Of a stretch of 64,000 nucleotides of DNA, positions 1 to 12,439 are shown one piece after another. The DNA comes from Euwallacea fornicatus (lineage: Eukaryota; Arthropoda; Insecta; Coleoptera; Curculionidae), in assembly GCF_040115645.1 (NCBI RefSeq), contig NC_089549.1, forward strand, positions 1,860,001 through 1,924,000, given 5' to 3'. A program made the translations under genes and the position numbers. Positions within the stretch are counted from its first letter, which is position 1, and the number at the start of each line of letters is the position of its first letter. The notes under the pieces were generated by a model. That model had not been told where the DNA came from, did no database searches, and saw only the letters and a list, made by a program, of their open reading frames with translations.

Positions 1-3000
1 CGTCTTCTCCGATACAGTCGTCGAAATTTTGAAAAAATTGAATAATTTTTTCGCTTTTTTTGAAGGAATATGTCCTGGAAAAAAGTTAATTAATAGGAAA
101 ATGTATATCCGAAATGTACGACGAATAAATCTTCGAACGGATGACCTTATTAATTTCACTTACTCATTTTTGAACTTCTTCATATTCTCGACGATGTTGA
201 ACTGTTGCCATCTTTTTGAGAAGTTAATCATGCCATTCGGTAACAAATTGGTATTCCCTATATGGACGAATGTCAGATCTTGAAGTACTAAACCTCTGCA
301 ATAAAGAAAAAGAGATGAAATCATATCACAGAGATAATAAACGCACGTTCGTAACAGTTATCAAACTATGACTATTGATAAGTCTTACCAATTAGGAAAT
401 GTACAATTTTATGTTAATAGTACATCAAAGATTTAGCTTTTACGCTCACAATTCGATACTTACATATATGGTATACAAGGAGGTTGCGTTTCAGCCAATG
501 CTGTCCTATACGCTCTAAAACTCGAACTGCTGTCAATCAGGGCACAATACTCCTTAAGCCCTTCTTGCACCTGTTTCTGCCATTCTAACCTGCGCACTGG
601 CGCGGAATCCAGAGCGCTCAAGAGAGCTAAATACGAATTGAAATTGTTAATTTTCCTAAGATGTTTCATAATTTTAATAAACTTCGTAAAGTATTTTTCA
701 CGGTTTTCTTTCGTATCCGCAGTAAGAATGCGCGTTCTGGCCCTAAAATACCAAGAGCTGGTAAGAAAATTTGTGCAAATTTACCAACTTACCAATAAGA
801 CATTTTATTGAAATGCTCGGTAAACCTAGTCAAGTTGGGACTTCTCTCCTCGTTCTGTTCTTGAGCCCAAATTAAAACTTCGGGAATTTCGATTTTCATG
901 AATAATTCCGCATCCAGCAGAGTCATTTGCTCAGCTATTTGTTCTGATTTAAAATCCAATAATGAAGTGTTTTTGGCACTTAATGTTAAACTGCTAGTGA
1001 TGTGGGTGTACCTATAGAAAAAACAGTAGAAACACTCCCTATTTATTTACGATTTAACTTCACCTCATAATCTTCTGCATTGCGTGATACCTATCTAGCA
1101 AATTTACCCTCAATACCTTTGCTAACGTTAGTTCTCCACACGAAATCAAATGCTGCACAAAGTTCATCAGATCGATAGTCAGTTCTTTATTTAAGTCTAA
1201 AGTCCTGCAAAATATTCAATACATTTCCAAACCAAATCTTATTCAGGCAGAGACTCACGTCAAATCACCGACTACCCTGACGATAAGGGCAAAAGCTTCT
1301 CTGTAACGAGGTTTTTTGTCGTGTTGGTAATAGAAGTGATGGAATCGCCTGATGAGCTTGCATATTAATTCAGAAGGAGTAATAAATGTACGGTAAGTAG
1401 TTAGAAATGCTTCTTGGTAAGCGAACGCTACAACAGAATCATGACAATACTTGACATGGTTTCTCCTTATCAAAATAACTTACCTCCGTTCTTGTTTCCT
1501 TTGGTTGCCTGTATAATTAAAGCATCTATAGCACCTCCTCGAATCTCTGGACCTTCTTCTTCCGGTTTTTTTAATATTAAATGTTCATCATCCACACTTG
1601 GTTTGTCCATTAAGTCTATTTCGTTGATGTTAACCTGGAGTAAACCAAAATATGTCTCCGTGATTAAAATAACGACGATATATTAGATACAATTAGCGGC
1701 TTCAGTGTTAAGGCTTTGAAATTATTTTTATTACAGTTTTAACCCTCACCATTGTGCTTTTATGTAAATGAATTTTACAGAATCCGAATACTTCGTAAAC
1801 CTCCAACTTACCTCAGAAACCTCCGGTTTCTCTTCAACATTCTTGGCAGTTGTGTGTTCTAATAAATCCGGCAGACTGTGCAACTGATTTGGAGATGGTG
1901 TAGTATTCGCACTCTTTGGCTCTTGAAGAAAATTAGTGGATGTGGGAGTGGGAGGGGGAGATTTCGACGACGATTTACGCGTCTTTTGTTTAGGAGGTAA
2001 TGCTGGCGGAATAACTGAACTATTACTAGACGATGACGAAAGGGTGGTATTTGGGGAATGTAAGGGAGAGGAACCTCTGCAAATTTAAATCACATATAAT
2101 TTCGCACTTTTAAATTGGATGAGTAGCAGTACCTGTCAAGACTGGAATGTGAAGGTAAACAAAGTAATTGCACTTGATTATTCTTCGTGGATTGATGAAC
2201 TGAAGAATGACTAAAAGAACATGATTGAGTAGTCGACAAGGTACCCATTGAGGGAGTACCCCACTGTGATTGAACCATGTGGACTGAATGGCGCATAAAT
2301 TCTGAGTCATTGGTATGCGAGCAGTTGCCGAACATCTCCATGTAGGCCATTACTAGAAAAAACGCAGAAATTACAAACGCGAAGGTATATTGGGAAAGTC
2401 TGAGTGAATGACAGTAGCATACTGAACATATGAGGAAAAAACATAATAAACACAACATGCAGAATTCATTGTTAAAGAGTTTTTAAATAGGTACAAATTG
2501 AAGTAAAGGACTATTAAAAAAAAATTTGAAACAATTCTTGTATATGCTAAAAATCGCTAAATGGAACATCTAAGATACAAAACACCACAATGTAATATGA
2601 TCTTTAAATATGTAAAGTACTACATAAGATGGAATGCCTAGCACATAATCTGTGACATGTTATATACATCATATTTACCTACAACTTTTAAAAATATGAA
2701 AGAAATCCGTTTAAAGTCCACACGCTCGTATATGCCCCAACCTATAAATTCAAAAGAGAAAACTAACAAAACTGTTTTAATAAAGGGGTCTAAATTCTGG
2801 ACTGTCAAACTAAAAAAGCGTGTATTAGTACATTTGCACAAAACACAATAATAGTGCAAAATTACTCCATTTAAGATATATTAGAACTTTAAATTCCTTT
2901 GCGTCTCCAATATAAATTGGTAAACAGCAGCACAGTTCGACCGGCGTACAATTGAGGATTGAAAAATAAGTTTCAACTTTTAAGTTTGTAGTAATTTTAA

Positions 3001-6000
3001 TATGCACAGATAAAATTTATTAATAAAAGTTCAATTATTTGATAAAAATGCTAGATACCAGATAAATGGTGATTACCCAATATCAGAGGCACGTTATGGA
3101 AAAATTACATTTTGCTTTCTATAGTTAATATTAGATTTTTGATAGTAAATAGTAAGTGGGTTAAATAACACCCTTCATAATCTGCTGGGTTGAATTGAAG
3201 CCTCCCATACATACGACATTAATACTTGATGCAAGTTTTATGATTTTAAATTACTATTTTCTTTAAGACATTTCATTTTTAAATACTCAAGGTTTGTGAA
3301 TAAACTAATTTTGTGATCGCAATTTATTACATCGTATTAAACCAACAGCCCTTTACACATAAATCGAAAGCGAACTAGAATACAAATAAACGTATTATTA
3401 GTCAGTCATGTCACAGATTTTGTGTTAGTATGATACATTAAAGCAACTCATGTCCAAGAGAATTACTTCGTGTGGCATGTAATTAAGAACACTAAGACTG
3501 AAAATAAAACAACATTGACTAGGAAAAACGACATCCAAAAGCTGCAAAAATCATGTTAGAAAAAGGAGAAAACATTGGCTTTTTGCTGACTTATGCCACT
3601 CACCACTGTAAGCCACCGACTGGAACACTATACGGGACAAAATTACAGAAAACTTATTTAGTCAAATTATGCAATTATGTTTAAAATGAGAAACTTTAAC
3701 AAGTTTTTAAAAATTTTAATTTCATAGGACAGAAAATGAAAACCAGAATAAAACGGAATATTTAACTTACTATGTTTCTTCTTAGGAGGTAAGGGAGGAG
3801 GTTTTACCCCGTCAACATCATCGTTAGATGAATGATTTGAAATGACGCTGGAATGGGCCCGCATCTGATGCTGATGGCAGCTCACCAAGACTTCTGCTTG
3901 TACGTTGTCTCCTGCGAAAATAATCCTTAAAACTCTGTTAACCTTACAGAGTTTCACGCTTACCTAATGAATGCTCCGATATATCCGGCACATTATCATA
4001 TGGACTCGGCTGCCTTTGTTCGGGCTTCCTTCTAATTTTTTGAGGAAGTGCCGGAGGGGCCTCATCACCTCCAATCACATCGAAACCATGTCTGGATACT
4101 ATGGAATGCGAACTATTCGACACTACCAGCGTCGAACTCGAACTGGACGATTTTTGAGAAAAAGTCTTGAATATTGCTGAATTGTCCAAGGCATTTTCAT
4201 TGGATGGGCGTGATGCGCAAAATTGGGCACTAAAGCAAAATATTACACTCCATGAATCTGGCAGAACTGAGATCTCACCTAACAGAACTTTGTTGAGAAC
4301 TTCGTTTCGAATAACTAGATGATCTAATAGACATAATTCCAGAATCTGTGGTAGAAAGGCGATGGTAATCGTTTACTGAAGTTTGAAGATCCAGATGATG
4401 GTTTGATATACCGGAACTTGAGGAATCCTCCCAGGAGTTTGAACCTAAATATTTTTGTTTCAATCAATTGTAAACCACTGAAAATTTGGCAAAATACCGT
4501 ATATATCTGAAGTATGATTGTCCAATAAAATATCTTGATCACACTCCATCAGGGCTTTTATTTCGTCTTCTTCTTTTGACGAGTGATTTAGCATGGAATC
4601 TATACTGCCAGTCTCCTCGGAAAGTAATGAGACTGAATCTTCTGGTGATTTGGACCTCAGCGAAACTCTAAATTTGTTATTGTAATTTTCAAAACAACGA
4701 TTGAAAATCAGTTAAATTAGACATACCGTTCTAAACTAGTGCATATCGGCGAACTATCTATGCTATGGCAATCGTTATCAATTAAGTGATGTAACCTTTG
4801 GTTCTTTTTCTTTGGTGGTAGAGGTGGAGGGGTTATACAGCTGTTGGAATTGTTTCTATTTCGCAGGCTGTAACAGAAATTAGCAGTAATTTTATCATTA
4901 TGATTAATTGATTATGAATGAGCAAATGTAGATAAAACACAAGAAAAAGCTATAAAAAAAAGGGAGCAAAAAAGACTCACTTAACTGGCAAAGGTGGCTT
5001 TGGTGGTGGACTATCCGAATCCCTTAATATACTCTCTGTACTATGACTGCTTCTTATAGACAAATCGGATGTTTGCGCTAAAATCTCTCGTTCCCTTTGT
5101 GTCAATGGAATGTCTACGAAAACAAAATATATACATACGTACATTATTAAAACACACTAATTTCTCTTATACCTGGTAGAGAATTTCGTTGTGACTGATT
5201 ATCCAAATTATTACTAAGTGAGGATCTTGGGGTAGTTTTGTAGACCGTTAGCCGTTGCTGCTTGATTTTTTCCTGCGCCAATTCAATGAGTTCCTGGAAT
5301 TTTTCATGAATAATACCAAACTAGACAAGTTTTAACTATAATTAACCTTTACTGCTTCTTCAACTTGCGCAACTATTTCGTTGACATTCTCCTTGCTCAA
5401 CTCCGGGCTCTTGTTATCCAAAAGAGCGTCATCACACAATTTAATCAGTCTGCAATTATTTTAAGAAATTTGTCAGGAATACAAAATGGTTGTAGAAAAA
5501 TCGCACCTTGCCAGCGTTTGGTAAACCCGATTCGTTGCCGAGGATATACTACTACTGTTATCGTTGTTCACTGATGACTTTATTAACAAGTTTATTGACC
5601 ATATTGTTTCCAGTATTATGTTACCGTTTCCTGGCAACATTTCCAGTATGTTTTTGGAAACTACATCTCTAAAACCCAAAACATTCAATTACTATAAGGC
5701 TGAAATAGAGAAGACGGTTTTAGAAGTACCTTAAATGTTTTAGAGCGACTTCTATCTGCTTTTTCCATCCTTCCAGTTCTTGAATTGGCTCTTTTCCTTT
5801 CGAATACTTCTCCGCAACGGCGGGAGATCCTTTGATGAGACATTTAGGGCTTTGGGCTCTCGAAGATGGTGTTCCTGATGACCCCGGACTTCTCATTTGC
5901 GAAATCTTGCCTAGAACGATTGTTAAATATATGTATAGGCATATAGCTTTTGACTTTCGAATCGCTCGAAAGATTACTTATTGTTTTAATGACAGTAGAA

Positions 6001-7105
6001 GGTGAACGTTTTCGCGGTACGAATAAAAACAGAAAACGCCCCATCTAGGAAAAGGAGAACAAAAAACTTACATCTTGAAGAAGAAACACTAAGAACTGAC
6101 GGATAACATAGCCGCAACGCAGGTTTTATGGAAGAAAATTTCATTGCGATATTTTATATTTAGCTCTAGAAGATGTGGCTTATTAATTAGGCAAATTTGA
6201 CGAATGAAAATATTTTTTCAAAGTAAATTGTATTTTTTTGATATGACGATATTAAGATATGTGGCACCAAAAAATTCCAAATGATAACTAAAAGTATTTT
6301 ATTACATATTATGTGTAGTTACCCAGACACATAATTTACAACCTGTTAATCCCCAAAGATATAAGACTTAGACCAGGAACAGCAAATCCGAACCAAAAAG
6401 ACTAAATCTACCGAATTGCAGATGCTCAACCATTGTTTAAACTTATGCCTGTTGCTGATTAGTGTTAAACGGGAAATTAAATGAATTTCAATTTATAAAA
6501 ACAAAATGCAAAAATTACAGCGTTACGACGATTGCAGATGGTATCTGGCCACCGTTAAAAATTGCAATTATAACGCAAATTATTTTGTAATAACTGAAAA
6601 ACTTCAGTTGAAACCTAACAGTAAAACAAATTAAAAAACGATCCATGCAATTAACCAAAATTGCGAAATTTATTCCCCGAGCTAAGAATTGACTCGACAA
6701 GGTATTGTGCCTGTGAATTTATGATTGTAATAAAATCGTGGAAGATAATTTGGTAAAAGCAAAGGTACATCTTTGATTAATATGATTAACGGGACAGTCT
6801 TCATATTAAAACGGATTACTTAGTAACTTACATTAAAAAAAAAAAAAAACTTGATAACGCAATATTTAGAATTAATACTAAGTACAAGGACAGGTTTTCC
6901 GATCCTCGTCTTATCAAATAATCGCAATACAGGGACCCCCTTTAAAAAACCGCTATGAAAATTGTATGAAGCTTACCTAAGAAATCGTCTTTAAAAGATC
7001 TGGCCCTTCTCGCAAGTTTGGTACTTCTGAATGATGCTTTATGACCTCCAGGGCCGGAACCCGCCAATGGCGAAGAGTTTGAGGTTTGCGGAGAGGCCTC
7101 AGGCT
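1..7105 (-). CDS. C3G: C3G / RapGEF1, Rap1 guanine-nucleotide exchange factor (3' part, 20 exons, both ends incomplete)
   Basis: Exchange factor that loads GTP onto Rap1 below Crk adaptors at the membrane. Exons in transcript order: 7105-6977, 5910-5730, 5668-5507, 5449-5347, 5293-5173, 5113-4981, 4867-4727, 4667-4498, 4444-4279, 4229-3964, 3911-3771, 2352-2133, 2076-1812, 1634-1484, 1427-1259, 1204-1064, 1011-793, 742-464, 295-164, 74-1. All phases agree, giving about 1,121 codons. The middle is low-complexity with five proline-basic motifs of the Crk SH3-binding kind: PPPKPPLPVK, PPPLPPKKKN, PPALPQKIRRK, PPPLPPKKKH and PPALPPKQKTRK. The RasGEF N-terminal (REM) domain spans 1634-1064 (EAFLTTYRTFI). 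The CDC25 catalytic domain spans 1011-1 (RKINNFNSYLALLSALDS, LVLQDLTFVHIGN, NFSKRWQQFNI). The last few codons lie off the left edge. The 5' coding exon before 7105 was not found. Confidence 0.93.
5978..6044 (-). CDS. Possible alternative first coding exon of C3G
   Basis: A 67-nt open segment starts with ATG at 6044 (MGRFLFLFVPRKRSPSTVIK...) and ends at a GTAATC donor in phase 1. That is the phase needed to join the C3G exon starting at 5910, and the join would read KTIS-KISQMR. A pyrimidine-rich stretch ending in CTAG lies just upstream of the ATG, so this could instead be an internal exon. If real it would make a shorter C3G lacking the segment coded at 6977-7105 and anything upstream. The evidence is splice phase and position only. 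A chance open frame is the alternative. Confidence 0.3.
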
Positions 7106-10100
7106 CTATAACCAAACCACAAAATTTTAAAATAACACTGACGTGTACACCACCGAATATTCGGACTTCCAACCATGCAGAGTTCAAGACACAGGATATA
7201 GTGATTGTAATGTATTCGGTTGATTTAATAATTGGCATGCCCGACCAATGTTTCACTGTCCATCATCAAGTACGTCATTTAATTGTTCAATCCTAAATAA
7301 GACGGAATGTTGTTTAAATGTGTTAAGATAATTATTCGCTCATTAATTAAACTAGGTAGTGACTATTTTAGGCAATGAGCTCCACTGTTAACCCAGGACT
7401 AATTGCGTCGTATATGATTTTGCCTTAAGGTCGGTATATGTAATACATATGCGGTGGTTAAGGAAAATATTATTTAATATCAGTATTTCAAATGAACCAA
7501 AAATCGTTTACAGCTGCGAATAAAACTAATCAAAAATAGAATACTTTGTGTATATTACAGGTGCATTCTATAAAGCCAATAACGAAATGATCTGGAATGA
7601 ATAAGTTCAATGTAATTCAAAACTGCTGATTTGTACACTAAGTACACTACAAATTCTATTGAAACTTCAATTTAGCAGATATATTATAACGTGAAATTTC
7701 CGGTTGTATTAGTAACAGATTAAGAACCTCCATCCGGTAATTTCTGAGATTGATTTTCGCCAATCCTTATAAATGTCTCGGTACTTGAACAAATAATCTA
7801 CTTAATAATAAATCAAATTATTTAATAAAAACAACACATATTCTTTATAGCCTATCAATGACGTAATACGCCTCTTACATGAAATAAAAAATAACTTATA
7901 CGGGGATCTAAGTTAACTTAAGTTGTTTCTAGATTAAAATATCATAGAAATTACATCAGTATAAATAAAGAAATAAAAAATAAGAAAAAAAATGACATTA
8001 AAGAGGAATAAGAAGTCTAAAATAAAATATTAGCTAAAAGACACCTAAGCTCTAAGAGGAAAAGAAAACATAGCAATAAACGAGAGCGTATAAGAGCGAC
8101 AGAAACACAAGAAGTGAAACTAGAATATAAGAACAAAATAAAAATAAAAAGAGAAAACGTTCTTAAGAGGCAAAAATTAGTAAACGAACAAAAAAGAAAT
8201 TGTATAATTAATATTTTAGGAACTGAAGCAATACATAATCAGTGGCAGGGCAGGTCCCTTGGGCGCTCCCTGAGTTTTAAATATCACACAAGAGACTTTT
8301 ATAGCGGATTCTGTTCATAGTTAAAACAGTGACGGAAAGATTCTACAGCTCACAATAAATTCTTGAATATTATTCCATTTTTTCTTCAATAAAAAGTTCT
8401 CTGTATTTTCCTGATTTTTTAAAAGTAATTTACCACAATAAGAATTTCTTACAGGATTGGCACTGTAAATAAGTCAGTGGCGTTCCACTCCTTGAGCATA
8501 AATAGCGAAAATCATTTTTTAGATTCTAGAATTAAATTCCTTCAATATTATATTTTACCAGGCATTTTACCAAGTATTCAAGTCTTCCGAACACACGACA
8601 ACAAAGAACTTAAATATTAATGTATAGCAAATATTTTACAGGTAATAACTAGTTTTCATGAAATTTCCTGTATTTTCAAGTATCTCCTTTGTCAGCTTGA
8701 ATAATATTTCAAGAATTCCTAAAGAATCTTTTAAAGTCTGAAAATGTACTAAGAACTCACGTTGGAAATTATCAAATTAAATATATTTTAAACGGTTCTG
8801 TAAATCCCAGATTATAAAATTACTAACCATGAAGGTGAAAATCGAATTAATAAGTATCGTATATATATCTGGTACATATTGTAGAACCATTTTCTTAAGT
8901 ATTTTAGAATTAAAATTCCTTAGGTCAGAAAAAGTGAGAAACTGAACTTGTCTATCATTGCAATGGCAACTATACGATTTTAAGTATCGATTCAATAAAT
9001 ATATAATATTTTACTGGAAATACTAGTTGGTATATATTTATCTACTTCTACTATTATTTACTAGATATGTATTTAATTGAAATACTAGATGCTAGAAAAG
9101 CAAGAAAAATAACGCTAGACCTTCAACGATTAACCTTAATTTTTTCTTAATCGTTAGTTTGCATTATGAGGTAGTTGCTTGTTTAAGTAATAATTAATAA
9201 AGCAAATTTCACCGACATATCACTCAAAAAATTTGAAAATAACTGTGTCCAATTTTAAAACGTAAAGTGGGTACCAAAGCACAATATTCTCGTTTTAAAG
9301 ACATTCCCATATGTGGTACCAGAGCGCTACAGTTGGGTGTTTTTGATTTGAACACAATGATTCACGAATGTGGTAATATCAATGATGTCTGAACAACTGG
9401 GTTGATTCACTATCCCAAACAAACGAACTATCACTGTATTAGTCAAAACTAAGTAAACAACGCACTTACCACCTAACAATTATTTCCCCAAAATAAATCG
9501 ACGCATACAGCAATAAACTACTAAGTGCACTAAACTTTTGATTGCATTGGTTGTAACGAATAATGATTAATTAAAACCAAACTAACAAATACAACAAAGT
9601 ATAGACTAAAAATTAAAACCTATTTCAGTGTAATTTCGAACTAATCAACAACATCTGTTCGATGAGTACGTGCGACAGTGGGTACCGATCACCGCTGGGT
9701 GGTACTAAATACAGAAACAGAACCTTAGACACATAAAATCTTGCTGAGTGTAGAGGAATCTTAAGTCAACAGACAGGGTCGTATTTGACATTATTTTGGT
9801 TAGTTTCGCTCAGAATTTCTTAAATGTATAATGAGTGGTTTTGATGAGGTCGAAGTAAAAAACCAAAAGTTAATTGCCAGCATGCACGTTATAAAGAATA
9901 TCATCGACCAAGAGATGTTTTAAGAATAAAAATCTGAGTGCAAACCTGTTCTTGGGCCTTATCTGATCATTCACTTGGCGCGGCGTCGTGGCACGTGATA
10001 TAAATACACAAGTGGCATTTTTATACAAATACATCTAAGCCTAAGCTCCTTTGTGGTTGCACTACACTTTACACCGAAGCATTAAGAGACATCTCTCCAG

Positions 10101-10610
10101 AAAAAAAAACACAATCATGGCTATGAAATTTTGTTACACCCCGTACAGACGAGACACACACAAATCAAAGAAAAAGTTGAATTTTAGGAAGAACAATTAT
10201 GTCAATACTCGAAGAACGAACGTGATTCCACACACAGAATTAGCTCCCTGTTAAAAATTATATAAACGTAATAATTTTATTTAAAATAATTTATGATCAA
10301 AAATAAATATTAATGATTTCAATCACGTATTAAATTGTATTCAAAAGAGGTACTTGTTAAATATGGCAAACAAAAATGTGAACGTCAAAATATTTCAATT
10401 TTACAATTTAATTAAAAAAAAAACAGTAACCAGTTGTGGAACACTGAATCTTTCTAAGGGCTTAAATTGCTCTGTCACTCCTAATTATATTCTTAAGCTT
10501 GAGTTCGATTTAGCTATAGAAAAATAGCCCAAAACTTACTATAGGAACATCAACAAGCATTTAGAATTAGGTCAAAACTGATTTTAGATAAACGTTTTAA
10601 AATTCAATAA
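7106..10610. other. C3G intron or 5' flank, no recognised gene
   Basis: AT-rich sequence with no exon I can support. A strongly A/G-biased stretch on the + strand runs over about 7940-8215. Loosely similar AT-rich blocks recur at 8340-9080 (for example around 8630 and 9003, both with AATATTTTAC then ACTAGTT), which suggests a decayed repeat. A 30-codon frame at 9831-9923 (+, MSGFDEVEVKNQ...) is open but has no other support. A splice-donor-like site on the minus strand near 9466-9471 could belong to a non-coding first exon of C3G, but the sequence before it does not keep an open frame. Confidence 0.5.
7940..8215 (+). repeat. Purine-rich (A/G) low-complexity tract
   Basis: On the + strand this stretch is almost entirely A and G with scattered T (runs of AAATAAAAA, AAGAAAAAAAA and GAGAGCG-type spacers). 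It carries only short incidental frames. It lies in the presumed C3G intron or 5' flank, so it would be pyrimidine-rich in the C3G transcript. Confidence 0.5.
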
Positions 10611-11035
10611 ATATTAGTCCCCAGTGAACAAAAGGCACTGAACGGTTTGCGTAAAAATGATATTAAAATCCCTTTGGTAGTCAAATGTAAATATTTTAAT
10701 GGCAAAGTGTTACGTATAAGCACAAAGATGAGGATATTCTAAAATGATGAGAACGTACACAAAGTTAAATAAACTACAGAAAAAAAAAGAAAAATTAGTT
10801 AGACAAATTTATATTGCACTTAAAGAAAACAAATTAGGTCGTGAATGCAGAAAAGCGCACATTAACACGTTGCCACGGTAAAACACCCCATTTTTATGGC
10901 GTTCCTAAGACCCATAAAAATTATGTATCCATAAGATCTATTATTAATCGTATTAACTCACTCAGAGTCATCGTTCAAATTTATATTAAATACTCTAAAT
11001 TCATCAGTAGGAGACACAGGTTCTTATATTAAAAA
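10611..11035 (+). pseudogene. Penelope-like retroelement reverse transcriptase relic
   Basis: Broken reading frames carry two landmarks of Penelope-like reverse transcriptases in the right order. Near 10611-10690 is a segment of the form VPSEQKALNGLRKNDI, matching the family's conserved stretch before the first RT motif. At 10875-10960 is HFYGVPKTHK followed by SIRSIINRINS, the family's FYGLPKxHKP...LRPIVSSxxSP block. The two parts are out of frame with each other and stops intervene. No catalytic YxDD motif or GIY-YIG endonuclease is visible, so this is an internal fragment of a dead copy. Confidence 0.65.
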
Positions 11036-11532
11036 TTATACTGTACATATGGTTTATACTAGTCCACTATAACCGTCGCGTAAAAGGAACTTCCTGACAC
11101 CCTCCCGTATATGAAGGTAATCTTATAGAAACCCACAAGTAGGCGTGAATGCCCATTGTGCAAATTGTACCACAACTGTCACTGTTATTAATCTTTTTGT
11201 CAAGAAAAATGCTATATATTTTTCATATTTTTGGTAAAAAAAATCTCTTTTAGTGTTAACTGTTAGGCCATAAACTAAAAAAGCGTCAGATGTAAGTACA
11301 TTTCACAACGGGGTAGAAAGAGAAGAGTTGCGTAAGCTTTAAATCCTTGGCGCTGGTTGAACTAAGGCTGTGGACACCCTTATTTGATTAATAATTGTTA
11401 TCAATCTTTAATATGCGAATAGAGCGAAAAGTGGTACCTATCTTAAAACAACGCCTTACCTAACCCAAACTACTTTAAATTGTCACGAACTTAAAGCAAA
11501 TTTAAATTAGATTTCCTTCTACAAAAAAAAAC

Positions 11533-12360
11533 ATGGAAAACACTAACGATGAAAAAATCTCCATATCCGGGAACGTATGGGCGAAAGAAAACCTAAAATC
11601 TGAAAGAATTGGCAATTTCTCTGAAGATAAATTCGAGACCATCACAAAAATACCTCACGAAGAAAAACCTCTTTTACCATGTGCCGAAATTAACACTACG
11701 GAGAAAAAAGATACTGTCAAGGAACCTGCCAGCAACACAAGACTAGAAACTGAACCCTCAGATGACGCCTTGAAGATAGTTAAAGTAATCAAAGAGCCCA
11801 AAATTGTTGTTAGAGAAAACTCGGAAGAGGAGATAGAAAAGAAGTATGTTAAAAAGATGTCTGATTCTTTGCCATGCTGTCCTATAACCTCTAAGTAACG
11901 AGACTCAATAATACTAAAAAAGTGCCCTAACTATAGCTTCATTATTAGAGAGAAAATTATTCGAAACCAAAGCGACATCTTGTCCCTTAAAGAAGTCCCA
12001 ACCACCCTGCAAACCTCAATATATTCAATCAATGGTTTCCCATCCAGAAAAGTGTACCGAAAGCCAGAGCCTGCTAGTTATGTTTTCCGAAGAAATGAAA
12101 ATCCTTTTGCTGATGAAAAGAGACCATCGAATTCTTATAGAAACCCTCTGACTGGGACTGGCCTGTCCTCTAAGGACGAATATAAAAGTAAAGAAATCAA
12201 AAGAAAAGGTTTGTTATGAATTTATTTTGTAAGAGACATTATGTGAAATTTTGCGTTTTCAGAGGGAAATCCGTTGCTGGGACTTGGCTACGATAACGAC
12301 ACTAAAGTTAAATCCCGCCACAGGATCCCTCCTGGAGGATATTCGCACAAATTGTGGTAA
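11533..12360 (+). CDS. Small three-exon gene, possibly Jupiter/HN1-like microtubule-associated protein
   Basis: Exons 11533-11894, 11949-12208 and 12263-12360 join in frame (introns of 54 bp) to a protein of about 239 residues. The start ATG follows an A-run and is the first in the frame. The N-terminal 120 residues are acidic, lysine-rich and probably disordered. The C-terminal part has two copies of an NPL(T/L)GxG motif (NPLTGTG, NPLLGLGY) and ends RIPPGGYSHKLW. Short NP...G repeats and a PPGG-type terminus recall the Jupiter/HN1 (JPT) family, whose fly member binds microtubules. This rests on short motifs from memory, so the family name is tentative while the gene structure is firmer. A polyadenylation signal follows at 12434. 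Confidence 0.65.
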
Positions 12361-12433
12361 AAGAAAAACTATAAAATCAAGAATTTAAATTCATCAGTGC
12401 CCCCACGCATGAATATTTTTTGAAAACATTCTT

Positions 12434-12439
12434 AATAAA
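12434..12439 (+). terminator. Polyadenylation signal AATAAA
   Basis: AATAAA lies 74 bp after the stop codon of the 11533-12360 gene, the expected place for its 3' end. Confidence 0.6.

Noticed and set aside
8340..9080. Possible tandem satellite of AATATTTTAC...ACTAGTT blocks
   Set aside because: Similar words recur, but no constant unit length could be established by eye.
9831..9923. 30-codon open frame MSGFDEVEVKNQ...
   Set aside because: Too short to support alone, with no splice donor at its end and no recognised homologue. It is mentioned only in the description of the gap.
10051..10254. 67-codon lysine/arginine-rich frame before the Penelope-like relic
   Set aside because: Low-complexity basic translation of A-rich sequence. 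It shows no link to the reverse transcriptase motifs downstream.
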